DNA of 55,526 nt. It comes from Clostridia bacterium (GTDB lineage: Bacteria > Bacillota > Clostridia > TANB77 > CAG-465). The notes beneath the pieces were generated by a model. That model was not told the origin of the DNA. It did no database searches and saw nothing but the letters and a program-made list of their open reading frames with translations. Below are positions 43,357 through 52,122 of this stretch, in pieces. Each line of letters starts with the position of its first letter. Position 1 is the first letter of the stretch. The DNA lies in contig JAFXHJ010000013.1 in the NCBI GenBank assembly GCA_017536445.1, positions 1-55,526 of the forward strand, in the 5' to 3' direction. Made by a program: the position numbers and the translations under genes.

Positions 43357-44577
43357 ATGATAGAGGTAATATCAGATAAGAAATATTCTTTTACTAATTT
43401 GCCAGATTTCTTTAAGTGGTTAATGAAAGAAAAGAATATAGAGAGTATTAAATTAAATGGAACAGAAGAAGCAAACAATGTATATCAGTTTGTTAAATAT
43501 TATAAAGCTACTAAAAAAGAATGTGAGCAAGCTCTGGCAGATGCAAATAAAACTTTTGGAGATGAAAAAGATAACGATTTAGTAAAAGAAAGTGTAAATG
43601 AGTTAATTAGAGTTAATTCTGATGGCAAATTCTTAAGAGCAATGTTAATTGCACTTGGATATACTACATTTGCTAGTAAGAAAGATAATGCATATTTACC
43701 GCTTGCTGCGGCTTATGAAACATTCCAAACAGCAATTCTTATTCATGATGATATAATAGACAACGCTGTATTAAGAAGAGGAAAAGAGACTATACCAGTA
43801 GCATATAAAGATAAATTTAATGAATATAAAAATAAAGGAAAAGAAACATTTGAATCAAAGAAAAATCACATAGCAGATTCATTAGGAATATGTATTGGAG
43901 ATTTAGGATTCTATCTTGCTAACAAAATAATAATAGACAATTATAAAGATAATGCTAAATTAGCGGAAGTGTTAAGCTTATACAACAAAATAGTAATTAA
44001 TACAATTAAAGGCGAAATAATAGATGTAAAGCTACCTTTTGATGCAGAGTATCTTGGTGAAAATGTAACACATGAGAAATCTGTAATGGAGATATATCAT
44101 TTAAAGACATCGTGGTATTCTGTAGTAGGACCATATCTTTTAGGAATGACACTTGCAGGTGCTAAAAAAGAAGATATGGATAAAATGGAAAATATATTAA
44201 ATAATCTAGGTATAGCTTTCCAAATAAAAGATGATATCTTAGGAATATATGGAGATGAAGAGGAACTAGGTAAATCCGCGTCTTCAGATATATCTGAGTT
44301 TAAGCAAACAATACTATATGCATATTTAGCAGAAAAAACGCCAGAATATTTGGCTGAAATAAACAAATACTATGGTAAGGAGAATCTAGATATAGAAGAA
44401 CGAAATGTTGTTAAAGAAATATTTGATAAAAGTGGTGCAAAAGCTTATGCGGAAAACACTATGAATAATCTTTTTGTAAACGCAGTTAATTCTATTAAAG
44501 AAGAAAAAATATTAGATGAAGAATATAAAGAAATATTATTAGGATTAGTAGAGTACTTAAGGTTAAGGACTAAATAA
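43357..44577 (+). CDS. Polyprenyl diphosphate synthase family protein
   Basis: This 406-residue trans-isoprenyl diphosphate synthase elongates allylic diphosphates with isopentenyl diphosphate. The first aspartate-rich motif is HDDIID (D131, D132, D135), followed by LRRGKETIPV; the second is KDDILGIYGD (D292, D293). The N-terminus carries about 75 extra residues (YSFTNLPDFFKWLMKEKNIE) compared with usual family members of about 300. FQIKDDILG is intact, so it is probably active. Product chain length cannot be predicted with confidence. Confidence 0.88.
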   Translation: MIEVISDKKYSFTNLPDFFKWLMKEKNIESIKLNGTEEANNVYQFVKYYKATKKECEQALADANKTFGDEKDNDLVKESVNELIRVNSDGKFLRAMLIALGYTTFASKKDNAYLPLAAAYETFQTAILIHDDIIDNAVLRRGKETIPVAYKDKFNEYKNKGKETFESKKNHIADSLGICIGDLGFYLANKIIIDNYKDNAKLAEVLSLYNKIVINTIKGEIIDVKLPFDAEYLGENVTHEKSVMEIYHLKTSWYSVVGPYLLGMTLAGAKKEDMDKMENILNNLGIAFQIKDDILGIYGDEEELGKSASSDISEFKQTILYAYLAEKTPEYLAEINKYYGKENLDIEERNVVKEIFDKSGAKAYAENTMNNLFVNAVNSIKEEKILDEEYKEILLGLVEYLRLRTK

Positions 44578-44590
44578 TTTTACATAATAC

Positions 44591-44619
44591 TTGAAAAAAC
44601 GGCTTAAATGTTGTAATAT
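44591..44619 (+). promoter_or_regulatory. Promoter of the IscU-type gene
   Basis: TTGAAA (44591-44596), a 17-base spacer and TAATAT (44614-44619) with TTG just upstream. Confidence 0.55.
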
Positions 44620-44640
44620 ATTTAAGGAAGGAGGCAGAAA

Positions 44641-45075
44641 ATGCAATATACAAAAAAAGTAATGGATCATTTCTCTAATCCAAGAAATGTAGGAGAATTA
44701 GAAAAATATAACGCAGTTGCAGAAGTAGGAAATGCAAAATGCGGAGATATCATGAAAATGTATCTATATATAGAAGATGATATAATAAAAGATATATCAT
44801 TCAAAACTTTTGGTTGTGGAGCTGCTATAGCAACAAGCTCTATGGCTACAGAGTTAATAAAAGGTAAATCGATTAAAGAGGCATTAAAACTAACTAATAA
44901 AGCAGTTGTTGAAGCGTTAGAAGGTTTACCACCAGTAAAACTTCACTGTTCAGTTCTAGCAGAAGAAGCCGTAAGAGCAGCTATTTTAGATTATCTAAAA
45001 AAGAATGGTAGAGAAGAAGAATTTGAAATTAAAAAGTGTAATGGTTGCTGCAAAGCGTGTGACCACGCACACTAG
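44641..45075 (+). CDS. iscU: Fe-S cluster assembly scaffold, IscU/NifU N-terminal type
   Basis: This 144-residue scaffold assembles iron-sulphur clusters. Conserved ligands are C34 and D36 (AKCGD), C59 (FGCGAAIATSS) and C103 (LHCSVLAEEA). The C-terminus adds an unusual cysteine/histidine cluster (C133, C136, C137, C140, H142, H144) that is not part of the canonical fold. GGAGG lies before the ATG. The usual partner cysteine desulfurase (IscS/NifS) is not adjacent; instead a NUDIX gene follows after 10 bases. Confidence 0.93.
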   Translation: MQYTKKVMDHFSNPRNVGELEKYNAVAEVGNAKCGDIMKMYLYIEDDIIKDISFKTFGCGAAIATSSMATELIKGKSIKEALKLTNKAVVEALEGLPPVKLHCSVLAEEAVRAAILDYLKKNGREEEFEIKKCNGCCKACDHAH

Positions 45076-45085
45076 AAGGTGAAAT

Positions 45086-45508
45086 ATGAGACAAGCAACA
45101 AGATTAATTATTGAAGATGGTGAGGATATAATCTTCATAAAAAGAACTAAAAAAGTTAGTGGTAGTCCAAAGGTGTTTTATGTATTACCAGGTGGATTTA
45201 TAGATGAAGGAGAAACTCCAGAACAAGCAGGAATACGTGAAGCAAAAGAAGAGCTTACATTAGATGTTGTTCTTGATGGGTTCTTTACTAAAGAATATGT
45301 AGAAGAATTAGACAAAGAAGAATTTTATTATTTTGCTAAAATATTAAATGGTAGACCAAGACCTGGAAAAGGTGAAGAATTTAAGAATATGAGTATAGAT
45401 AGTCCTTATGGATTATATGAAATAGCAAAAATAAATAGAAAAGAAATTGCTGCTTACGATATACTACCAATAACAATTAAAGATAAATTAGTTGCAACAT
45501 ATGTATAA
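45086..45508 (+). CDS. NUDIX hydrolase (MutT-like)
   Basis: This 140-residue protein has a near-canonical Nudix box at 36-60 (GGFIDEGETPEQAGIREAKE, then ELTLDV). Short length and an N-terminal strand (RQATRLIIEDGEDIIFIKR) fit MutT/ADP-ribose-type enzymes. An AAGGTGA site precedes the ATG. It is co-transcribed with iscU. Substrate unknown. Confidence 0.9.
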   Translation: MRQATRLIIEDGEDIIFIKRTKKVSGSPKVFYVLPGGFIDEGETPEQAGIREAKEELTLDVVLDGFFTKEYVEELDKEEFYYFAKILNGRPRPGKGEEFKNMSIDSPYGLYEIAKINRKEIAAYDILPITIKDKLVATYV

Positions 45509-45521
45509 ATTAAAACATATT

Positions 45522-45562
45522 AAAAGATATTATTTGTATAACAAATAGTATCTTTTATTTTT
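45522..45562 (+). terminator. Terminator of the iscU-NUDIX unit
   Basis: AAAAGATATTATTTGT pairs with ACAAATAGTATCTTTT (central mismatch) around a 3-base loop, followed by a long T-rich run. Confidence 0.85.
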
Positions 45563-45602
45563 TTACAAATAGTATATAATATACGGTATAGAAGGTAAGG
45601 AT

Positions 45603-46460
45603 ATGGTAAAGGAGATAATAATAAAAACAATGTGGATAGTGTTAATATTAGTAGTTATTATTTTGCTTGGTTGGTATTTATACCATGAAAACACAGCATT
45701 ACAAGTAGATAAAAAGATAATAATAAATAGCAAGTTGCCAGAAACTTTTGATGGATACAAAATAGCACATATATCAGACTTTCATAATACAACATCTAAA
45801 AAGCTTGCAAGTAGTATTATAAACAAAATAAAGGATAGTAAAGTGGATATAGTAGTTATAACTGGAGATTTAATAGATTCTAGAAGAACAAATACTAAAG
45901 TTGCGATGGAATTTGTTAAAGAACTACTTAAATCTAATGTTGTATATTATGTACCAGGAAATCATGAATCTAGAATACAAGAGTATGAAGAATTTAAGAA
46001 AGAAATTGAAAAATTAGGTGTAAATGTTTTAGATAACAAAGCAGAACTAGTTATAAAAAATGGAGATAAGATTAATTTGTTAGGCATAAAGGATCCAGCC
46101 TTTTCTTATGAGTACTCTTTAGACGAACATTTAATATTAAAACAAGAAATAGAAAGCCTAGAATATGATAAAAGTATTTATACAATACTGCTTTCGCATA
46201 GACCGGAACAATTTGCAACATATGTAGAACAAAATATAGATTTAGTACTTACAGGTCACGCGCACGGCGGCCAAATAAGACTACCGTTTATAGGCGGAAT
46301 AATAGCACCAGTGCAAGGATTTTTTCCTAAATATACAGAAGGAATTCATAAAGAAAACAATACCACTATGGTAATAAGTAGAGGAATAGGGAATAGTATA
46401 TTTCCGTTTAGGATAAATAACAGACCGGAATTGTTATTAATTGAACTTAAGAATAAATAA
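45603..46460 (+). CDS. Membrane-anchored metallophosphoesterase
   Basis: This 285-residue calcineurin-like phosphoesterase has an N-terminal transmembrane helix (8-26), so the catalytic domain is probably outside. Metal-binding motifs are SDFHN (D59, H61), GDLID (88-92), GNHES (119-123), LSHRPEQF and GHAHGGQ. This is the YkuE/YaeI type, whose members have been linked to lipid or phosphoester hydrolysis. The ATG is preceded by AAGGTAAGG. The gene is monocistronic. Confidence 0.92.
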   Translation: MVKEIIIKTMWIVLILVVIILLGWYLYHENTALQVDKKIIINSKLPETFDGYKIAHISDFHNTTSKKLASSIINKIKDSKVDIVVITGDLIDSRRTNTKVAMEFVKELLKSNVVYYVPGNHESRIQEYEEFKKEIEKLGVNVLDNKAELVIKNGDKINLLGIKDPAFSYEYSLDEHLILKQEIESLEYDKSIYTILLSHRPEQFATYVEQNIDLVLTGHAHGGQIRLPFIGGIIAPVQGFFPKYTEGIHKENNTTMVISRGIGNSIFPFRINNRPELLLIELKNK

Positions 46461-46488
46461 AATGTATATAAAAAAACAAATATATGTG

Positions 46489-46524
46489 ATATAATAAACA
46501 GACTAGAAGCTAGTCTGTTTTTTG
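46489..46524 (+). terminator. Terminator overlapping the promoter of the next gene
   Basis: TATAAT (46489-46494) lies two bases before a hairpin with arms AACAGACTAG (46497-46506) and CTAGTCTGTT (46510-46519), followed by a T run. The predicted start of the downstream transcript falls inside the left arm, so full-length hairpin formation is possible only for read-through from upstream. Confidence 0.8.
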
Positions 46525-46545
46525 TACAAACAAGGGTGGTATAAA

Positions 46546-47562
46546 ATGAGTACGGTAATAGTTCCGGCATATAATCCGGATGAGAAATTGTTGGAAGTTA
46601 TAAAAGACATAAAATCGTATAATATAGATAGAATTATTGTTGTTAATGACGGCAGTAAAAAAGAATGCGATGAAATATTTAATTCTATAAAAAGCGAGGT
46701 AATACTTTTAATCCATGAGATAAACAAAGGTAAAGGTGTTGCTCTTAAAACAGCAATGAAATATATAAAAGAACTAGGAATAGAAGATAAGGTTTTGACG
46801 ATTGATGCAGATGGCCAACACAAAATAGAAGATGGTATTAAATTGTTAGAAAATTTAGAATCCGGTAAGAAAGAGTTTGTTACAGGAAGTAGAACTTTTA
46901 AAGAAAAAATTCCGCTAAAGAATAGAATTGGCAATGTAATAAATTCATATACTTTTATGCTATTAAGTGGCAAGAAAGTAAAGGACACATTAAACGGCCT
47001 TAGGGCGTTTAATACAAATTTAATAGAATTTTTACTAGAAGTAGAAGGCGAAAGATATGAATACGAAATGAATGTAATTATTCAATGTGCAAAAAACAAA
47101 ATAAATATAAAAGAAGTACCTATAGATGTTGTTTATCACGAAGGCGAAAACACATCGCACTTTAGAGCAATAATTGATTCTATAAGAATATATGGAACAA
47201 TGCTTGTATATTTAGGTAGTTCATTTATAAGTTTTATTATAGACTACATAGTGTTTATTTTAACTATGGCTGTAACAAAAGAATTAATAATATCTAATGT
47301 TATAGCAAGAGTAATAAGTGCAACATGCAATTTTTTACTAAATAGTAAGATTGTCTTTAGGCAAAAGAAAATAACAATAAAACAAGTAGTACAATATGCT
47401 TTTTTAGCAATATTTGTGCTTGTAATAAATACTACGTTGTTACAAATAATAACAAATAAATTGCCGTTGCCTGCTTTAACAAAGGTTATAACAGAAGTAA
47501 TAATATTGGCATTTAATTATATAATTCAAAAGAAATTAATATTTAAGAATAAAAATAAATAA
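46546..47562 (+). CDS. Family 2 glycosyltransferase fused to GtrA-like membrane domain
   Basis: This 338-residue protein has a GT2 domain (1-~220) of the dolichyl-phosphate mannosyltransferase type: VIVPAYNPDEKLLE, VVNDGSKKE and TIDADGQH with the DXD motif D87-A-D89. A GtrA domain with four helices follows (~225-335; LGSSFISFIIDYIVFI; SATCNFLLNSKIVF). Such fusions load or flip polyprenyl-linked sugars at the membrane. I start it at the ATG at 46546, with AGGGTGG upstream. Next come a small anchored protein and a polytopic membrane protein, apparently one cluster. Confidence 0.92.
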   Translation: MSTVIVPAYNPDEKLLEVIKDIKSYNIDRIIVVNDGSKKECDEIFNSIKSEVILLIHEINKGKGVALKTAMKYIKELGIEDKVLTIDADGQHKIEDGIKLLENLESGKKEFVTGSRTFKEKIPLKNRIGNVINSYTFMLLSGKKVKDTLNGLRAFNTNLIEFLLEVEGERYEYEMNVIIQCAKNKINIKEVPIDVVYHEGENTSHFRAIIDSIRIYGTMLVYLGSSFISFIIDYIVFILTMAVTKELIISNVIARVISATCNFLLNSKIVFRQKKITIKQVVQYAFLAIFVLVINTTLLQIITNKLPLPALTKVITEVIILAFNYIIQKKLIFKNKNK

Positions 47563-47580
47563 TAAGAATAAAGAGGGTAT

Positions 47581-47988
47581 ATGAATAGAAATAAGTTTAG
47601 AAAAATAACATATCTTTGTTTAGTGTTGGTTGCAATTATAATTGCATTAATACTAATATTGATAGTAACAAAACAATATGGTAAAAATGGTGCGATACAA
47701 ACTGCTAAATCAGAAAATGTTAGAATAATTAATAACAGATATCTTACGCAAGGAGATATTGTTACGTTTAAGATATATGATGAAGAAATTTTATCTCTTA
47801 TAAACGAAAGTCGTGTAGAAGTAGTAAATACAGCTGGTGTTAAAGTGAGTGATGCTGTTATAGATGGTGATGAAATATTAGTAGACACATCGTTTATAAT
47901 GCCTGGAAAATATAATATAAGGATAATAAATAGTAGAGACTCTATAGTTGTAGAAGATCAATTTAAGGTAATGTTAATAAGTTTGTAA
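47581..47988 (+). CDS. Membrane-anchored protein of unknown function
   Basis: This 135-residue protein has one N-terminal hydrophobic helix (about 12-30). The external domain of about 100 residues is probably beta-rich (GDIVTFKIYDEEILSLINES; GKYNIRIINSRDSIVVEDQF). AGAGGGT precedes the ATG. It lies between the GT2-GtrA gene and the polytopic glycosyltransferase-like gene and is likely co-expressed with them. Family not recognised. Confidence 0.75.
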   Translation: MNRNKFRKITYLCLVLVAIIIALILILIVTKQYGKNGAIQTAKSENVRIINNRYLTQGDIVTFKIYDEEILSLINESRVEVVNTAGVKVSDAVIDGDEILVDTSFIMPGKYNIRIINSRDSIVVEDQFKVMLISL

Positions 47989-47998
47989 GAGGTGAAAT

Positions 47999-49849
47999 GT
48001 GGGTTATATATGGATGTATTTAGTTTTGATGACTATAGCTTTTGCGTTGGGTATCAAAACTGAGAAGAAAGTAGATTTTACAATATTTTTAAGTATTGCA
48101 GGAATTGCGTTAATAGAATATGTTTGTGGTTTGTTAATAAACCTAATTGTGGCAAATATAATTATATATATATTAGCTGGCATTTGCTTGATATATCTAA
48201 CATCAAAATGTATTAGAGAAAAAAGTATAAAATGTATATTAAACAAAATAACACCTGGAAGTATATTGCTAACAGTTATATATATAGTTGCAATAATTTT
48301 ATATAAGGAGAAACTAGTAACACAACACAATGAAGTTGGTGCGTGGGCGCTACTAGTAAAGTATCTAAGGGATACACATGAATTGCCAAAGTATGGTTCT
48401 AGCATGATATATACAGGTTATGTTCCTTTAGCTGGTTTGTGGCATTATTTTGTATCTACATTTTTTAGGACATTTAGTGATGGGAATGTATATATTTCAA
48501 GTGCACTTATGCAATATAGCATGGCTATAGCAACAATGAGCTTTATTAAATTTAAGGATTGGAAAGAAAATATATTAGCTAATCTATTAAATATATTTAG
48601 TTTATTTATGGTTTGCTATTTAATATTCACATCGTTATATGTAGATACAATGTTAGGACTTGCTTTCTCATTAGGATTAATATACATATATAACATAGAC
48701 AAGTTAAAACTTTCAGATATGATAGCTTTCAGTTTTATTAATTTGTTTTTAGTTTTAATAAAAGATTCGGGAATATTATTTAGTGTAATTTTAATTGTGC
48801 TTTTAGGTATAAACGAAATATTTAAGAATAGAGATGAAGAAAAGAAAAATACAAAAAAGATAGTTGTATATTTTGTGGTGCTTATACTACTTATAGTTAT
48901 GAGTAGAACTGTTTGGGGAATTTATTTAGATGTAAACAATCTAAATAGTTCTGGAGATACTAGCCAAGTAAATATAACAAATGTATTAGATTTAATAACA
49001 GGAGAAGCGCCTAAGTATAGATATGAAACACTTAAGCAGTTTGGTAAATATTTATTAACAGGAAAAAACTTTGAGCTGTTTGGAGTAAATATATCAATTG
49101 CTTTGTGGACATTAATAAATGTTGTCATTATGTTAGTAACATACATAGTAAAGAAAGATAAAAATATATTAAAAATATTAATAGGAATATTAGTAGCTAA
49201 CATAGCGTTTTTGATAGGAACACTAACAACATATTTATTTGTGTTTGCGCAATGGGAAGCGGAAGTTTTAGCTGCTTTTAACAGATATACAAGAACACTT
49301 GTAATAATAAATACAATTGCTATGATATATGTAATAGTAAATTATTATGAACATAAGAAACTAATTAGTGTAGCAATGATAATAGCTGTTCTAATTGCTT
49401 CGGATAAAAGAGTTATAAATGAAATAATACAAAACAAAGAGAAGATTCAAACATATAAGGAAATCCGAGAAGAATATATGGGAATAGAAAAATATAGAGA
49501 AGTATTAACAGAAAAAGATAAGATTTGGGTTGTTGTTTCTTATGAAGAAGATGTCAATAATAGAATAATTAGAGAGAGAGATCTTTTAAGGTTTAAGTAT
49601 CAAATATTTCCACATAAAGTAGGAATGCTTTTTGAGTTGCACGCAACAGAAGAACAAATAATAGATAAGTTTAAGGTTGGATATACATATATATACTTCC
49701 TAAAAGGAACAAAAGATGTATATGATAGATTTAACTTCTTGCTAGATGAAGGCAGAGAAATTGAACAAGATAAATTATATAAAGTAATAAATGAAAATAA
49801 TAATTGGAAAATAGAACTAGTAGAAATAAATGGAGGAAAAAGTGAGTAA
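47999..49849 (+). CDS. Polytopic membrane protein, putative GT-C-type glycosyltransferase
   Basis: This 616-residue protein has about 12 hydrophobic helices in its first 460 residues and a soluble C-terminal domain of about 150 residues. The GTG start at 47999 has AGAGGTGA just upstream; an ATG five codons later is the alternative. The segment NEVGAWALLVKYLRDTHELP in an early external loop resembles the acidic loop of GT-C glycosyltransferases, which use lipid-linked sugars. With the GT2-GtrA gene two places upstream, this suggests surface-polymer glycosylation. The class assignment is inference from topology and context. Confidence 0.72.
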   Translation: MGYIWMYLVLMTIAFALGIKTEKKVDFTIFLSIAGIALIEYVCGLLINLIVANIIIYILAGICLIYLTSKCIREKSIKCILNKITPGSILLTVIYIVAIILYKEKLVTQHNEVGAWALLVKYLRDTHELPKYGSSMIYTGYVPLAGLWHYFVSTFFRTFSDGNVYISSALMQYSMAIATMSFIKFKDWKENILANLLNIFSLFMVCYLIFTSLYVDTMLGLAFSLGLIYIYNIDKLKLSDMIAFSFINLFLVLIKDSGILFSVILIVLLGINEIFKNRDEEKKNTKKIVVYFVVLILLIVMSRTVWGIYLDVNNLNSSGDTSQVNITNVLDLITGEAPKYRYETLKQFGKYLLTGKNFELFGVNISIALWTLINVVIMLVTYIVKKDKNILKILIGILVANIAFLIGTLTTYLFVFAQWEAEVLAAFNRYTRTLVIINTIAMIYVIVNYYEHKKLISVAMIIAVLIASDKRVINEIIQNKEKIQTYKEIREEYMGIEKYREVLTEKDKIWVVVSYEEDVNNRIIRERDLLRFKYQIFPHKVGMLFELHATEEQIIDKFKVGYTYIYFLKGTKDVYDRFNFLLDEGREIEQDKLYKVINENNNWKIELVEINGGKSE

Positions 49850-51617
49850 AAAATATACAGAAGCTCCAATAGACATATTAGAAATGTCTATTTTAGAAAT
49901 ACAAAATGCGGTAGATTTAGGGTTAATCGACTATGAAACTATAGCTAGAATATATTTAGAGAGAATAGAAGAATATAATGACGAATTTAAGGCTGTAATA
50001 TCCGTAAATGAAAATATAGTAGAACAAGCTAAAAAGTGTGATGAAGAGTACGCTAAAAACGGAAGAAAATCTGAACTTTTTGGTATACCAATAATACTTA
50101 AAGATAATATAGATTATGTAGGATTGCCGACAACAGCAGGGGCTAAGGGCCTTGCAGATAATTATCCTAAAACTAATGCAAAGATTACGCAAAACTTAGT
50201 AGATGTAGGAGCATTAATAATAGGGAAAGCAAATATGAGTGAATTCGCCTTTAGTGCTGCTATATCTAAAAGCTCATATGGGACTGTAAAAAATGCATAT
50301 AACAAAGCATATACAACATATGGTTCGTCAGGTGGAACAGCAGTTGCGGTAAGTACAGGCATGGCAGTTGCAGGAGTTGGAACAGATACTAACTCGTCAA
50401 TAAGAGTGCCATCATCTGCTGCTAATCTATTCGGATTAAGACCAACATATGGTCTTTTAAGTGGAGATGGAATAATTAAGTATGATGCATCAAGAGATAC
50501 TGCTGGACCGATGACTAAATACGCTGAAGACAACGAAATAATGTTAGATGCGATGTCAAATAACGACAAAGAATATACTAAAAATGAAATAGACGTATCT
50601 ACATTAAAAGTTGGAGTGTTAACTCAATTTGTAAATGGAGATTCTAAAATAAATCTTCCAGCAGTTTCTAGTACATCTACTGTGGTTTTAGACTTGTTTA
50701 ATAAAAAGATAGATGAGTTGGAAGAACTGGGAATAGAAGTAGTTGAAATAAAAGACTTCTATAGTTATACAGTATATAACTATTATTACAACACAATAGG
50801 CGGATGGACGATGTGCTATTTCTTTAATAAATATATAAAGAATACAAATAGCAGCGTTAGATCATTTCAACAATTGGTAAACAAAGGTGGATACATACAG
50901 GCGCTAGGCCCATATGCAGGATGTTGTAATGATTCTCTTGCAAAGTTTAACACATATGAAGCAACACATAAGAAATTTGCAGACTATGTAGAATCTAAAA
51001 TGGACAAGTATGATGTGGATGTACTTGTGTATCCAACAACAAAGAATGTAATAACAAAAGTATCTAATGCATCGATTAAATCACCAAGTTCAACAATATC
51101 TCCACCAACAGGATATCCCGCTATTTCTATACCAATGGGATTTAAGAATGGTTTGCCTTATGGAATAGAATTTGTTGCAAAATATAATGAAGAACATCTG
51201 CTTTATGCAATAACAGAAGCTTTGGAAAATAAAGATGAAGTTAAGATATCTGAATTAACACCAGATTTATATGAAATAAGCGATGAGGTAGAAACGTTAG
51301 TAGACTTTTATAAAGAAAATCTAGAGACGCTAAATACAAAAAGATATAAAGAAGTTAAAGAGGATATGTTAGACTTCTTTGATGAGTACAATGCTATAGA
51401 GAATAAAGAAGAGACCGCAACGGCACTAATTGGTAAGTATAATACAGTGACAGAAACGATACTTCTAGAACAAGCAAAGAAAGAGCAAATGATAAAAATG
51501 ACAAAAGGTGTTGGAATTGGCGTAGGAGTACTGTTTACATTGCTAGTAATAGTATCAGCTATTAAGAAAAAGAAGAGAAAAAAGAGAAGAAAATATAGTA
51601 GAAGAGTAGGTAAATAA
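49842..51617 (+). CDS. Amidase-signature enzyme with C-terminal membrane anchor
   Basis: This 591-residue protein is of the amidase signature (AS) family. The Ser-cisSer-Lys triad is K87 (ILKDNID), S163 (TYGSSGGTA) and S186 in GVGTDTNSSIRVPSS; the usual Gly-Gly before the nucleophile is replaced by Asn-Ser. I start it at the GTG at 49842, with GGAGG five bases upstream and overlapping the previous stop. After the AS domain (~1-475) come a helical linker, one transmembrane helix (~552-572) and a polybasic tail (KKKKRKKRRKYSRR). The tail is therefore probably cytosolic and the enzyme faces outward. It is not GatA, as GatB/GatC are absent and the anchor is foreign to it. Confidence 0.88.
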   Translation: MSKKYTEAPIDILEMSILEIQNAVDLGLIDYETIARIYLERIEEYNDEFKAVISVNENIVEQAKKCDEEYAKNGRKSELFGIPIILKDNIDYVGLPTTAGAKGLADNYPKTNAKITQNLVDVGALIIGKANMSEFAFSAAISKSSYGTVKNAYNKAYTTYGSSGGTAVAVSTGMAVAGVGTDTNSSIRVPSSAANLFGLRPTYGLLSGDGIIKYDASRDTAGPMTKYAEDNEIMLDAMSNNDKEYTKNEIDVSTLKVGVLTQFVNGDSKINLPAVSSTSTVVLDLFNKKIDELEELGIEVVEIKDFYSYTVYNYYYNTIGGWTMCYFFNKYIKNTNSSVRSFQQLVNKGGYIQALGPYAGCCNDSLAKFNTYEATHKKFADYVESKMDKYDVDVLVYPTTKNVITKVSNASIKSPSSTISPPTGYPAISIPMGFKNGLPYGIEFVAKYNEEHLLYAITEALENKDEVKISELTPDLYEISDEVETLVDFYKENLETLNTKRYKEVKEDMLDFFDEYNAIENKEETATALIGKYNTVTETILLEQAKKEQMIKMTKGVGIGVGVLFTLLVIVSAIKKKKRKKRRKYSRRVGK

Positions 51618-51649
51618 CACTTATTGTTAAATATAAATATTAAATTTTG

Positions 51650-51690
51650 AAAAAAGTCAATAAAAAGTTTTAGTTTTGTTGACTTTTTTC
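51650..51690 (+). terminator. Terminator of the glycosyltransferase-amidase cluster
   Basis: AAAAAAGTCAA (51650-51660) pairs with TTGACTTTTTT (51679-51689). The right arm doubles as the -35 region of the next promoter. Confidence 0.75.
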
Positions 51691-51707
51691 TGCGTTTATG
51701 GTAAACT
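51679..51707 (+). promoter_or_regulatory. Promoter of the rpmG-secE-nusG-rplKA operon
   Basis: TTGACT (51679-51684), a 17-base spacer and TAAACT (51702-51707) with an extended TGG. The -35 is embedded in the upstream terminator stem. Confidence 0.65.
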
Positions 51708-51748
51708 TGTATAGCATATGTAAATGGCAAAACACGGAGGTGCGAATT

Positions 51749-51898
51749 ATGAGAGAAAATATAACACTAGCATGTACTGAATGCAAACAAAGAAATTACG
51801 AAACTAGCAAAAACAAGAGAAATACTACTGAAAGAGTAGAATTAACTAAGTTCTGTAAATTCTGTAAGAAACACACAGCACATAAAGAAACAAAATAA
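51749..51898 (+). CDS. rpmG: Ribosomal protein L33
   Basis: This 49-residue 50S subunit protein has two CxxC pairs (C9/C12 and C36/C39), so it is the zinc-binding (C+) form. Sequence hallmarks are [25 protein letters not shown] and [16 protein letters not shown] lies before the ATG at 51749; the frame is open further upstream, but this start matches the family. It is first in the secE-nusG operon, the usual order in Firmicutes. Confidence 0.96.
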   Translation: MRENITLACTECKQRNYETSKNKRNTTERVELTKFCKFCKKHTAHKETK

Positions 51899-51918
51899 TT
51901 GAATAGGATGTGAACGTA

Positions 51919-52110
51919 ATGGCATTTTTTAAAGATACAAGGGCTGAACTAAAGAAAGTTGTATGGCCTACTGGTAAACAAGTAGTAAACAACACAGTAT
52001 GGGTAGTAATACTTGTTGCAGTTATATCAGCTATAGTACTTGGATTTGACCTTTTATTAGAAAAAGGCGATCATGCTCTATGGCAAATGATATCTAAATG
52101 GATAGGTTAG
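51919..52110 (+). CDS. secE: Preprotein translocase subunit SecE
   Basis: This 63-residue essential subunit of the SecYEG channel has an amphipathic N-terminal helix (FKDTRAELKKVVWPTGKQV) with the conserved KVxWPT motif and one transmembrane helix (VWVVILVAVISAIVLGFDLL). I start it at the ATG at 51919; a GTG nine bases earlier is less likely. It is between rpmG and nusG, the standard arrangement. Confidence 0.95.
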   Translation: MAFFKDTRAELKKVVWPTGKQVVNNTVWVVILVAVISAIVLGFDLLLEKGDHALWQMISKWIG

Positions 52111-52122
52111 GAGTGATAAGTT

